Assembly: GCA_025360045.1 (NCBI GenBank)
Contig: JANYCY010000052.1
Location: 62,001 to 126,000, forward strand
Reading direction: 5' to 3'
Length of the DNA stretch: 64,000 nt
From: Janthinobacterium sp.
GTDB taxonomy: Bacteria; Pseudomonadota; Gammaproteobacteria; Burkholderiales; Chitinibacteraceae
Notes under the pieces: model-generated
Database searches by the model: none
The model's input: only the letters and a program-made list of their open reading frames with translations
Told to the model about the DNA's origin: nothing
Program-made: the position numbers and the translations under genes
Part shown: positions 18,804-26,792 of the stretch, one piece after another
How the letters are laid out: every line of letters starts with the position of its first letter
Position numbering within the stretch: position 1 is the first letter of the stretch

Positions 18804-19559
18804 GTGCGCGAATTTATTCTGACTACTCAGTGGTATGAAATCATGGGCGTTGGCGTGCTGTTTTTTGCCGCGCTGTATTTTGGTTTTGGTGCGCTCACTT
18901 GGTTTTTAAGCCATCAACTGCTGCCCAAAATCGCCTATGGACATGTGCTTGATCCTCGGCCGCAGGGGCCAGAGCAGCAACGCCGCGAACTAAGCCATTC
19001 GCTACTGACCATTTTTTTATTTGGCACGGGCATGGTTTTCCCTTGGGGCATGTTGCAGCTGGGCTGGGCGCATTTAGCCTTGCAGGCATCGGCGACACAG
19101 CTAACCATCGAGATCTTCGCCTTAGTCATCTGGAATGAAATCCATTTTTATCTCAACCACCGCCTGCTGCACACCCGCTGGCTAAAGCGTTTTCATTTAC
19201 CTCACCATCGCTCAATTGTGACCACCCCTTGGTCAACCTATAGCTTTCACCCTATCGAAGCCATCATGCTGGGCAATGTGATTATGCTGCCGATGTTGGT
19301 GCACGATTTCTCGATTTACTCGCTCGCAGCCGTGCCTGTATTTAGCATTATTTTCAATAATATCGGCCATTCCAATTACGATTTTTTACCCGATGCCCAT
19401 CATGATCGCTGGTGGCTCAATGGTGCGCGCCGCCATCATTTGCACCATGCCTGTTTTCACGGCAATTACGGCTTTATGTTTCCGTTTATGGATCGCTTAT
19501 TAAACACCGCCCTGCCGCCGGATGCCGCCGACAAGCAGATTAAGCGCCATGCTGCGTAA
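18804..19559 (+). CDS. Fatty acid hydroxylase / sterol desaturase superfamily protein
   Basis: An integral membrane di-iron enzyme of 251 residues predicted to hydroxylate or desaturate a lipid or acyl substrate. The family histidine boxes are visible: HFYLNHRLLH (114-123), HLPHH (131-135) and HHLHH (211-215), plus His149, His189 and His199-200 nearby. Three to four membrane helices are evident. The GTG at 18804 is the most upstream plausible start, with a stop 39 bp before it; ATG at 18843 is an alternative. It overlaps the following desaturase gene by 11 bp and starts the 18.8-23.6 kb lipid cluster. The substrate is unknown. Confidence 0.85.
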   Translation: MREFILTTQWYEIMGVGVLFFAALYFGFGALTWFLSHQLLPKIAYGHVLDPRPQGPEQQRRELSHSLLTIFLFGTGMVFPWGMLQLGWAHLALQASATQLTIEIFALVIWNEIHFYLNHRLLHTRWLKRFHLPHHRSIVTTPWSTYSFHPIEAIMLGNVIMLPMLVHDFSIYSLAAVPVFSIIFNNIGHSNYDFLPDAHHDRWWLNGARRHHLHHACFHGNYGFMFPFMDRLLNTALPPDAADKQIKRHAA

Positions 19560-20418
19560 TCAGCGCGACTGGCAAAGCCTGCTTTATCTCATACTGCAAC
19601 CGCTGCTGGTGATCTGGCTATGGCGCGCTGGGCTAAATACTTTAATCAACCTAGCTCTTTTCGCCCTGATGCTTTTTCTCACCTTAGGCATCAGCGTTAT
19701 TCACCACAATCACACCCATCTGCGGATGTGGCACAGCAAACGTCTCAACCGGATCAGCGATTTCTGGATCACGCTCTTGCAAGGCCACCCTACTTTTGTG
19801 TTTTATCCGGCGCATATCCGCAATCATCATCGCTATCGCCACGGCCCCAAAGATGTGGCGCGCACCTATAGTTTTGGTCGCGACAGCAACGATCTGATCG
19901 GCTATTTTTTACACCCACTGCAAGCCACGATTGTGCTCTACCCGCTGTTTATAGACTGGCTACTGCGCTTAAAGCAGCGACATAGTGGCGTATTTTATTA
20001 CTGCATGCGTCAATACGCCGCCGTGCTCTTGCTCTGGGGCATTCTGGCTTGGCTGAACTGGCAAAAGTTTCTTATTTTTATTTTACTGCCGCAGCTCTAT
20101 GGCCTGCACTGGCTGCTCGCCACCAATTACCTGCAACACGCCCATGCCGATGGCAACTCGCCAATTAACTTTGCCCGCAATTTTGAAGGCTGGGTGAACC
20201 CGCTGCTGTTTAATATCGGCCTGCATACGGCGCACCATCGCCACCCACGCGCGCACTGGTCGGCGCTCACTAAACTCCATCTGCAATACCGTGATCAGGT
20301 CGATCCGCGCCTTAATGCCGGCCCGCTGCTCTGGTATATGTGCCGCAGCTATGTTCTAAGCCCTGTTTGCCCGCGCTGGCGTAGCGCTAGCCTGATGAAA
20401 CCCACTAAGGAATCCTGA
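19549..20418 (+). CDS. Membrane fatty acid desaturase family protein
   Basis: A 289-residue membrane di-iron desaturase-like protein. Histidine boxes are HHNHTH (52-57), HIRNHHRYRH (89-98) and HTAHHRHP (226-233), with an extra NYLQHAH segment (193-199). Helices lie at about 10-50 and 125-190. The start at 19549 lies inside the end of the hydroxylase gene; an in-frame ATG at 19522 is deeper in the overlap. The stop TGA shares one base with the ATG of the KAS III fusion gene (TGATG), so the three genes are very probably translated together. Substrate and regiochemistry cannot be read from the sequence. Confidence 0.87.
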   Translation: MLRNQRDWQSLLYLILQPLLVIWLWRAGLNTLINLALFALMLFLTLGISVIHHNHTHLRMWHSKRLNRISDFWITLLQGHPTFVFYPAHIRNHHRYRHGPKDVARTYSFGRDSNDLIGYFLHPLQATIVLYPLFIDWLLRLKQRHSGVFYYCMRQYAAVLLLWGILAWLNWQKFLIFILLPQLYGLHWLLATNYLQHAHADGNSPINFARNFEGWVNPLLFNIGLHTAHHRHPRAHWSALTKLHLQYRDQVDPRLNAGPLLWYMCRSYVLSPVCPRWRSASLMKPTKES

Positions 20419-22280
20419 TGCCGATTCAGTTTGAACATGTTTACCTTGCCGCAGCAGGGCTGCATCTACCCGGGCCAGCCATCAACAATGAAGAGATGGA
20501 TGCCTTTATTGCACCCATCAACCGCATTTCCATGCGCATCAAAAGCCGGATTCTGGCTGAAAATGGTATCCAAACCCGGCATTACGGTATTGATGCACAA
20601 GGCCAAACCGTTGAGAACCATGCCCAGATGGCCGCAGCCGCAGTGCATCACTGCTTAGATAAAGCACAAGTATCGCTGGATAAAGTGAGTTTACTGGCCG
20701 TAGGCTCATCGGGGGGCGACGCGCTGATGCCAGGCTTTGCCAATATGATTCAGGGCGAGCTGGCGGCTCCCCCGATGCAAACCGTTTCCTGCCAAGGCGT
20801 CTGTGCGGCAGGCGTCAGCGCGATTGAATTTGCTGCGCAAGCCATTGAGCTTGGCTCGCACCAACAAGCACTGGCTGTAGCCGCCGAAATGCCATCACGC
20901 ATGTTCAAAAAAAGTCGCTTTGCCCCGCGTAGCTATCAGAGTGATTTTGACGCACACTTTTTGCGCTGGATGTTATCCGATGGTGCAGGTGCGCTACTAC
21001 TCAGCCGTCAGCCCAAGGCGGGGCTGAATATCAAGCTTAAATGGATTCATCAAAAGAGTTTTTCTGGTGATTATCCGGTGTGTATGCAGCTGGGGATGAC
21101 GGAAGATCGTAGCCAGTCTTTCCTCGATTTTGCCTCATCCGGCGAGGCCGAAGCGGCAGGTGCGATGTCGCTGCGCCAAGATATCCGCATGCTGCCGCAG
21201 CTGTTTGATGTGTGTATCCATGAATACGTAAAACTGGTTGATGAAGGCTGGATTAAATCGACCAACATCGACCATTTTCTTTGCCATTACTCGTCGGCTA
21301 AATTTATGCCGGTGGTTGAAGATTTACTCGCCAAAGCTGGGCTGAGCATCCCGCCAGAGCGCTGGTATAGCAATCTGGCAACGCGTGGCAACACGGGGGC
21401 GGCGTCTATTTTTATTATGCTGGCCGATTTTTTGCGGACTAAAACACTCAAAGCCGGTGAAAAGATCTTCTGTTTTATTCCAGAATCAGGGCGAATCAGC
21501 GCGGCGTATATGTTGTTTGAAGTGGCCGATGAAGGCACCAGCAGCCAGCCTATCACTCCAACCATCGCCGCCCCTGCCCCCTTCGAGCCCAATATCCCTG
21601 CGCCGCATCAAGCCGAGAATGCCCCACTGGCGCTACAACCCCTGCTGACTCAGCTCGCCAGCCTATGGCAAGATTATCGCTCGCAAGTCTGGCGCAGCCC
21701 GGTGATTTCACAACTGGTGAGCCAGCGCTTTGATGTGGCGAGTTACCGCAACTGGACCGCAGCATGGGTACCGCAAGTACGTGAAGGCAGCTTGTGGATG
21801 AGAGAAGCGGCCGCCTCATTAAGCGGCGACTTTGCCCCACTCGCCAGCCTGATTGAGTTGCACGCCGATGACGAGCAGCACGATTTTGAAATCCTCTATC
21901 AGGATTACCAAGCCGCCGGTGGCGAGCTGCCGCTGGCCGCACTTAAACGTAACCCCGGTGGCGAAGCGCTCAATAGCTATCTACATGCACTCGCAGCAAC
22001 CCCCAATCCAATCGGCCTCTTGGGGGCAATTTATATCATCGAAGGCACAGGCCAGCGCATCGTGCCCGCGCTCTTGCCCATGCTGCGCCAGCAAGTATCC
22101 CTGCCACCGCAAGCCTTTAAATTCTTGGAATACCACGGCGCCAACGACGAACACCATCTAGCCCGCTGGCTAGCCGCAGTCGAAATCACCCTCGCCATCG
22201 ACCCCAAGGCCGCGATAGCCATACTCAACACCGCCAAACGCTGCGCACAACTTTATTTAATGCAGTTTGAGCATATTTAA
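20418..22280 (+). CDS. KAS III-like ketoacyl synthase fused to a heme-oxygenase-like (iron redox) domain
   Basis: A 620-residue fusion. Residues 1-370 are a thiolase-fold ketoacyl synthase III: the likely nucleophile is Cys129 in QGVCAAGVSAI, with His290 (LCHYSSAKF) and Asn325 (TRGNTGAAS) completing the Cys-His-Asn triad. An Ala/Pro-rich linker spans about 376-402. Residues 405-620 are all-helical and resemble the TenA/heme-oxygenase-like iron redox family, with candidate metal ligands Glu480, Glu486, His488, Glu542, His573, Asp577 and His580. Condensation of acyl thioesters by the first domain and oxidation of the product by the second is inference. It is coupled to the upstream desaturase by a one-base overlap. 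Both halves appear intact. Confidence 0.82.
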   Translation: MPIQFEHVYLAAAGLHLPGPAINNEEMDAFIAPINRISMRIKSRILAENGIQTRHYGIDAQGQTVENHAQMAAAAVHHCLDKAQVSLDKVSLLAVGSSGGDALMPGFANMIQGELAAPPMQTVSCQGVCAAGVSAIEFAAQAIELGSHQQALAVAAEMPSRMFKKSRFAPRSYQSDFDAHFLRWMLSDGAGALLLSRQPKAGLNIKLKWIHQKSFSGDYPVCMQLGMTEDRSQSFLDFASSGEAEAAGAMSLRQDIRMLPQLFDVCIHEYVKLVDEGWIKSTNIDHFLCHYSSAKFMPVVEDLLAKAGLSIPPERWYSNLATRGNTGAASIFIMLADFLRTKTLKAGEKIFCFIPESGRISAAYMLFEVADEGTSSQPITPTIAAPAPFEPNIPAPHQAENAPLALQPLLTQLASLWQDYRSQVWRSPVISQLVSQRFDVASYRNWTAAWVPQVREGSLWMREAAASLSGDFAPLASLIELHADDEQHDFEILYQDYQAAGGELPLAALKRNPGGEALNSYLHALAATPNPIGLLGAIYIIEGTGQRIVPALLPMLRQQVSLPPQAFKFLEYHGANDEHHLARWLAAVEITLAIDPKAAIAILNTAKRCAQLYLMQFEHI

Positions 22281-22308
22281 TAGTGATGTTATGCCGCCAA
22301 ACCCAAAT

Positions 22309-22362
22309 CTTGAACCACAGAGAACACTTCGGCCCCAGAGTTTCACGGAGGAAATCAAGGTT
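22309..22362. repeat. Dispersed repeat, TTGAACCAC type, third copy
   Basis: A single degenerate copy (TTGAACCACAGAGAACAC, then AGAGTTTCACGGAGGAAATC) related to the inverted pair at 9433-9480 and 9755-9803. It lies just after the KAS III fusion gene. Confidence 0.6.
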
Positions 22363-22443
22363 TGGATTAAGTTAATTTTTAGGTTTTAAGTTATTTAAAA
22401 TTCAGCAATTAAGATTCATATCGCCGCGAGTGGCACGGGACTT

Positions 22444-22685
22444 AAATCCCCCCTTGAAACACGCAAGCTCCGAACAAGCGGGGCGGGGGATCGCTTGGGA
22501 GCGAAGGATCCAGCCAATCCCGCCCGCCGCCGACTCGATTGGACCGCAGTAGGGGCTTTCGTGCTTTGCTGTTGTCGCTTGGCTTCGTTTCTTGGCGAAG
22601 CAGAAATCAAATACTTCGCGGTGGCTACCGTTCCAAAAATCAACGTGCCGAAGGCACTAAAAAAGATCTTTTTGAATTTGCTTGT
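22444..22685. repeat. About 240-bp dispersed repeat (copy 1)
   Basis: Shares ordered blocks with 61449-61687: CCCCTTGAA-CACGC, GAACAAGCGGG, CTCGATTG-ACCGCAGT, GGGGTTTCGTGC-like, GCGGTGGCTACCG and a shared tail containing GTGCCGAAGGCAC and AAAGATCTTT. Open frames across it on both strands are not conserved between copies. It lies in the 478-bp gap between the KAS III fusion and the next gene, and falsely extends that gene's frame upstream. Confidence 0.75.
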
Positions 22686-22758
22686 GCATTTGAGACAAGA
22701 CCATTCATTTATCTCAAATGCCCCGTGCTCGAACCCCATCAAAATATCGGAACACCCC

Positions 22759-23625
22759 ATGCCTAAAGACGATTTCTTACAAACCGCCCACGACCCACGT
22801 GATCCTAACCCTTGGCTTGCCATGTATCTGGATCAAAGCACCCCGCTACCCGACCACGTCAAACGCGCTTGGCTCAGCGAGCTGGCCTCACCTTCACGCC
22901 AGTATCTGCTGCCCTTTGTGCGGCCGCTTGCTCGGCTTTGCATGATTCTGATTCAAATTTTAAAAGTCATTCTGCCCAAACGCTGGTCTGCCTCCAAAAT
23001 GCTGCACCGCATTTTGGTCTGGGGCTTAAAGGGCTTTGTATCCCCCGAAGCCAACTGGCTGATCTTGCGGCACTTTCATTTAGGTGCGCAGATTATTGAA
23101 TTTATCGAGCGCAACGCCCCCGTCAGCGTGCCGCTTGCATCGCTGCGCCCACTGGCGATTGATGATTTAGCCGATGAATTATTTCTGAAACACGATTTAA
23201 ACCTATTTAATTTCATCATTCGGCTTAACCAAGCCCTGCGTAATGAAGGCAAAGCACTCACCCCCGTTGCAAACATCGATTTCAGCATGATCAACGAGCC
23301 ACCTCTGGCGCTAAAATCCATGCCACAGGGGCGCTTAAACTGGATAGATGTACAAACAGCGATCGAAATATTCACACCGGTTTACCAGCTATTTCTTACA
23401 GATAACGATTTTTGGCGCGCGGCCAACTCGCTGCAAATGGATGAAACCATGGGTGTCTACGTGGCCACATTGCTCAATACGCCGCAGCATTTATTACTGT
23501 TAAATAATAAACACCCCTTGGTTCCACTCTCCACCTTACACGCAGGTCACCGGCTGGTTTTACATGGACTATCAACCGAAATGCTGCATTGCCTGCTTAA
23601 CCAGATGAAACACGCTCAAGCCTAG
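22759..23625 (+). CDS. Uncharacterised protein following the KAS III fusion gene
   Basis: I do not recognise this 288-residue protein. It starts MPKDDFLQTAHDPRDPNPWL; I use the ATG at 22759 because the longer frame from 22495 runs through a dispersed repeat. Visible features: a HDPRDPNPW motif near 11-19, a hydrophobic basic segment at about 50-76 (possible membrane association), a HFHLGAQIIEF segment near 108, and several conserved-looking acidic residues. No catalytic motif is obvious. Same strand and adjacent to the hydroxylase-desaturase-KAS III cluster, so a role in the same pathway is plausible but unproven, because 478 bp of repeat-bearing DNA intervene. Confidence 0.75.
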   Translation: MPKDDFLQTAHDPRDPNPWLAMYLDQSTPLPDHVKRAWLSELASPSRQYLLPFVRPLARLCMILIQILKVILPKRWSASKMLHRILVWGLKGFVSPEANWLILRHFHLGAQIIEFIERNAPVSVPLASLRPLAIDDLADELFLKHDLNLFNFIIRLNQALRNEGKALTPVANIDFSMINEPPLALKSMPQGRLNWIDVQTAIEIFTPVYQLFLTDNDFWRAANSLQMDETMGVYVATLLNTPQHLLLLNNKHPLVPLSTLHAGHRLVLHGLSTEMLHCLLNQMKHAQA

Positions 23626-24034
23626 GCGGTTAATTGCCCCATCTTGCTAACATCATCATTTCTCACCTCGCAAGCCACGCTATGGACTACAGAGCATACT
23701 TTTTGGGGAAGCTGGCAGCTAAACGAAAGGCACTGCATCATCCTGCGACCTCTTTATGTTGTAAATTTGCAAACAAAATTCAGTTCAACTATTTCTTGGT
23801 AATTATTACGCTAAGCCAATGTTACTAAAGGAAGTTTGACAGGTAAAAACATTCTGTTACTCTAGCCATCGGTCGAATTTAAGACTGTTCCGTAACAAAA
23901 ATCAGATAAATCCTATCGATTGGTGTTACGCCAGCGATTCACCCCCAGACGCAAATCGGAATCAAACCGACCTTTCTTTCTTGTAACAAACGCCCTTGCT
24001 ACCGCCATAGCCAGCGCATTTTATCGGCCATCCT
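23626..24034. other. Intergenic region, 409 bp, no gene seen
   Basis: A frame at 23634-23828 is not convincing as a gene. TTGACA at 23836-23841 with TACTCT 16 bp later is a weak promoter candidate for the M23 peptidase gene. No repeat seen elsewhere in the window was found here. Confidence 0.4.
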
Positions 24035-25360
24035 ATGCCTCGCATGATTCAAGATTTTGTTAAAAGAATGAGCAATCGCTCTGCCAAGACTACACCCCGC
24101 TTTATTTCCCGCAGTTGGCTTTTTGTTTTAATTCCCTCTTGCATCACCCTCACCGCCTATGGCGTTGCTGAGTTTGGGCCCAAGGAAGAAATTAAACTCA
24201 ACACCCAAACCGAATCGATTGCGACTCCCTCTTTATTATTTGCCCAGAGTAATAGCCCCATCTGGCACGAAGATGTCATTCGTGCAGGAGACACCCTATC
24301 GGCCGTGCTTAACCGGCTGAATGTGGATGACAAAGAGGCCAGTCAGTTTATTAAAACCGATCCTATCGCCAAGGCTCTATTTGAGCTGCATGCGGGCCGC
24401 AGCCTGCGCGCCAAAACAGAGCGCTCTGGTGCACTGCTTGAGCTGCATTACCTCAATAACAAAAACCAAGAAATAAAAATCACTCGCCAAAATAATGGAT
24501 TTAAAGCCCGCATCGATGAAGCCTCCACCCAGCAACACACGGTGGTTAAATCCGGCACCATCAATAGCTCGTTTTATGCCAGCACCGATCAGCTAAATAT
24601 TCCTGACGATGTGACCCGGCAATTGATCGATATTTTCTCTGGCCAAATCGATTTTCACCGTGGTTTGCAAAAAGGGGACCGCTTTAGTGTGGTGTATGAA
24701 AGCTTTACCCATGACGGGATTGAGATTAAAACAGGGAAAATTCTAGCCGCCGAATTCAGCGATAAAGATAAAACCTTGCAAGCCATGTGGTACACACCTC
24801 CGGGCAGTAGCGAGGGCGCTTATTACACGCCGGATGGCAATAGCTTGAAGCAATCTTTCCTGAAAAACCCAGTCGAATTCTCACGAATTAGCTCAGGCTT
24901 TAAGCTACGCTTTCATCCCGTGTTAAAATCATGGCGGCAACATAAGGGAGTCGACTTTGCGGCGTCCACCGGCACCAAGATTATGTCCACCGCCGATGGG
25001 GTAATTAGCAAAATCACCCAAGACAATAGCGGCTACGGAAAGCATATTGAAATTAACCATGATGGCAAATACAGCACCCTTTACGCACATATGTCGGCAT
25101 TTACCCCCGGCTTAAAACAAGGCTCCAAAATCAAGCAAGGCGAAGTGATTGGACTTGTGGGTGCAACAGGCCGCGTGACTGGCCCGCACCTACATTACGA
25201 ATTCAAAGTAAACGGCCAGCAAGTAGACCCGATTGCACTGAAACTGCCGACCGCAAAACCGATCGAAAGCCGCTACCTAGCGCACTTTCAGCCTATCGCC
25301 ACTCAAACCAAGAAGCAGCTGGCTTTCTTGCAGAGAATCGAGCAGGCGCGTGCGGAATAA
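24035..25360 (+). CDS. M23 family peptidoglycan endopeptidase (MepM-like)
   Basis: A 441-residue envelope protein with an N-terminal membrane anchor (about 29-45), a LysM/OapA-like middle region beginning with VIRAGDTLSAVLNRL, and a C-terminal M23 lasso domain. Zinc and catalytic residues are intact: HKGVDFAA (His and Asp), YAHMS (His) and GPHLHYEF (His). It is predicted to cleave peptidoglycan cross-links in the periplasm, as MepM (YebA) does. The gene precedes anmK, so murein turnover and recycling functions are adjacent. Confidence 0.92.
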   Translation: MPRMIQDFVKRMSNRSAKTTPRFISRSWLFVLIPSCITLTAYGVAEFGPKEEIKLNTQTESIATPSLLFAQSNSPIWHEDVIRAGDTLSAVLNRLNVDDKEASQFIKTDPIAKALFELHAGRSLRAKTERSGALLELHYLNNKNQEIKITRQNNGFKARIDEASTQQHTVVKSGTINSSFYASTDQLNIPDDVTRQLIDIFSGQIDFHRGLQKGDRFSVVYESFTHDGIEIKTGKILAAEFSDKDKTLQAMWYTPPGSSEGAYYTPDGNSLKQSFLKNPVEFSRISSGFKLRFHPVLKSWRQHKGVDFAASTGTKIMSTADGVISKITQDNSGYGKHIEINHDGKYSTLYAHMSAFTPGLKQGSKIKQGEVIGLVGATGRVTGPHLHYEFKVNGQQVDPIALKLPTAKPIESRYLAHFQPIATQTKKQLAFLQRIEQARAE

Positions 25361-25396
25361 AGACTTGGTTTATATTGATTTTGCGCTACGAAACAT

Positions 25397-25470
25397 CGTC
25401 ATTCCCGCATACCTTTGGCGGGAATCCAGTGGCGCTGCTGGATCCCCGATAAAAACACTCGGGGATGACG
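25397..25470. repeat. 74-bp double-palindrome repeat, dRS3-like (copy 1)
   Basis: Begins CGTCATTCCCGC and ends GGGGATGACG. It contains ATTCCCGC-9-GCGGGAAT and a second palindrome CCCCGA-to-TCGGGG joined by a TCCAGTGG..CTGCTGGAT linker. A copy of identical length lies at 43667-43740 and a half-copy at 55801-55833. Resemblance to neisserial dRS3/NIME units is from general knowledge. Confidence 0.8.
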
Positions 25471-25561
25471 GTTTTGTTTGATAGGCCATTTCGGGACGTT
25501 ATTTTAAGCCACATCCTAAATAGCAAGCTGCTAATTAAAATACATAAAAGAGAGATAAAGA

Positions 25562-26656
25562 TTGAGCGGGCAACGGCTGTTTCTAGGTTTAATGACGGGC
25601 ACCAGCCTCGATGGTATTGATGCGGCCTTGGTGGATTTTTCCTGTATGCCGCCTCGCTTAATTGCGGCCCAAGGCACGCCATTAAGCGATGATCTACGCA
25701 GCCAGTTGCTCGGACTGCAATCGCCTCAGCCCAACGAGCTGCATCTGGCCCAGCTTGCCGCCAACGCCCATTCTGATGCCTGTGCCAATGCCATCCATGC
25801 CTTGTTAGCACAGGCAGGATTCACCGCCAGTGATATCGAAGCCATCGGCAACCACGGACAAACCATCCGCCACCGGCCAGAATGTGGCTATACCTTGCAA
25901 ATTGGCAATCACGCCCGCCTTGCCGAAAAAACCGGCATCAGCGTAGTGGGTGATTTTAGATCGCGCGATGTAGCGGCAGGTGGGCAAGGCGCGCCGCTGG
26001 TACCTGCGTTTCATCAAGCGTTATTTGCCAGCCCCACGCAAAAACGTGCCTTGGTCAATATCGGTGGCATCGCCAATATCTCGCTACTTATCCCCAATCA
26101 AAACACCTGCGGCTTTGATACAGGCCCGGGCAATGTGTTGATGGATTTATGGATTAACCAACATCAGGGCCTGCGTTACGACAAAGACGGCGCATGGGCG
26201 GCGAGTGGGCAAGTCTTGCCGGATTTACTCGCCCAATTTTTACAAGATCCCTACTTCGCCCTCAAAGCCCCAAAAAGCACAGGCCGAGATTTATTTCATC
26301 AAGACTGGCTCGATGCGCATCTCACCCATCGCAGTGATGCCCCCAACGATGTACAAGCCACGCTCTGCGCCCTGAGCGCCCGCAGCATTGCCGACACACT
26401 TCGCACGCAGGCTATAGACACCCTTTATGTCTGCGGTGGTGGCGCACACAACCAATGTCTGATGAGCATGCTGGCCCTCGAACTACCCGAATCCCAAATC
26501 ACCACCACTGCGGCGCTGGGTGTCGCGCCAGACTGGATGGAAACCTACGCCTTTGCATGGCTGGCAAAATGCTGCATAGACCGCCACTCGGCCAACCTAC
26601 CGGAAGTCACTGGAGCAGAGGGGCGACGCATCCTTGGTGCAATTTGGCCCGCATAA
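25562..26656 (+). CDS. anmK: Anhydro-N-acetylmuramic acid kinase
   Basis: A cytoplasmic enzyme of peptidoglycan recycling that phosphorylates and opens 1,6-anhydroMurNAc to MurNAc-6-phosphate. The family signature GLMTGTSLDGIDAALVDF lies near the N-terminus; GNHGQTIRH, LVNIGGIANIS, GFDTGPGNVLMD and CGGGAHN follow in order. The 364-residue length is normal. No ATG fits; the TTG at 25562 is preceded by AGAGAGAT and places the signature correctly, so a TTG start is inferred. Confidence 0.95.
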   Translation: MSGQRLFLGLMTGTSLDGIDAALVDFSCMPPRLIAAQGTPLSDDLRSQLLGLQSPQPNELHLAQLAANAHSDACANAIHALLAQAGFTASDIEAIGNHGQTIRHRPECGYTLQIGNHARLAEKTGISVVGDFRSRDVAAGGQGAPLVPAFHQALFASPTQKRALVNIGGIANISLLIPNQNTCGFDTGPGNVLMDLWINQHQGLRYDKDGAWAASGQVLPDLLAQFLQDPYFALKAPKSTGRDLFHQDWLDAHLTHRSDAPNDVQATLCALSARSIADTLRTQAIDTLYVCGGGAHNQCLMSMLALELPESQITTTAALGVAPDWMETYAFAWLAKCCIDRHSANLPEVTGAEGRRILGAIWPA

Positions 26657-26792
26657 AGCTTAAACAAAGCCCCCAAAATACCCAAGTAGCTCAAGACTCT
26701 AAACACAAAATTCAAATACAACGCACAAAAAGCCGTTCTTCAATACCCTCTTCTCAGTTAGACTTGGGCAAAATTCCCTGCGGATAAGATTT

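Noticed and set aside
22495..22758. 88-codon N-terminal extension of the 22759 gene
   Set aside because: It is translated from the dispersed repeat. The ATG at 22759 gives a clean start and leaves the repeat outside the gene.
22416..22823. Minus-strand 135-codon frame between the KAS III fusion and the next gene
   Set aside because: It lies mostly within the 240-bp dispersed repeat, and the second copy does not preserve this frame.
25386..25811. Minus-strand 141-codon frame opposite anmK
   Set aside because: It covers the dRS3-like repeat and the antisense of anmK; low-complexity translation with no family resemblance.
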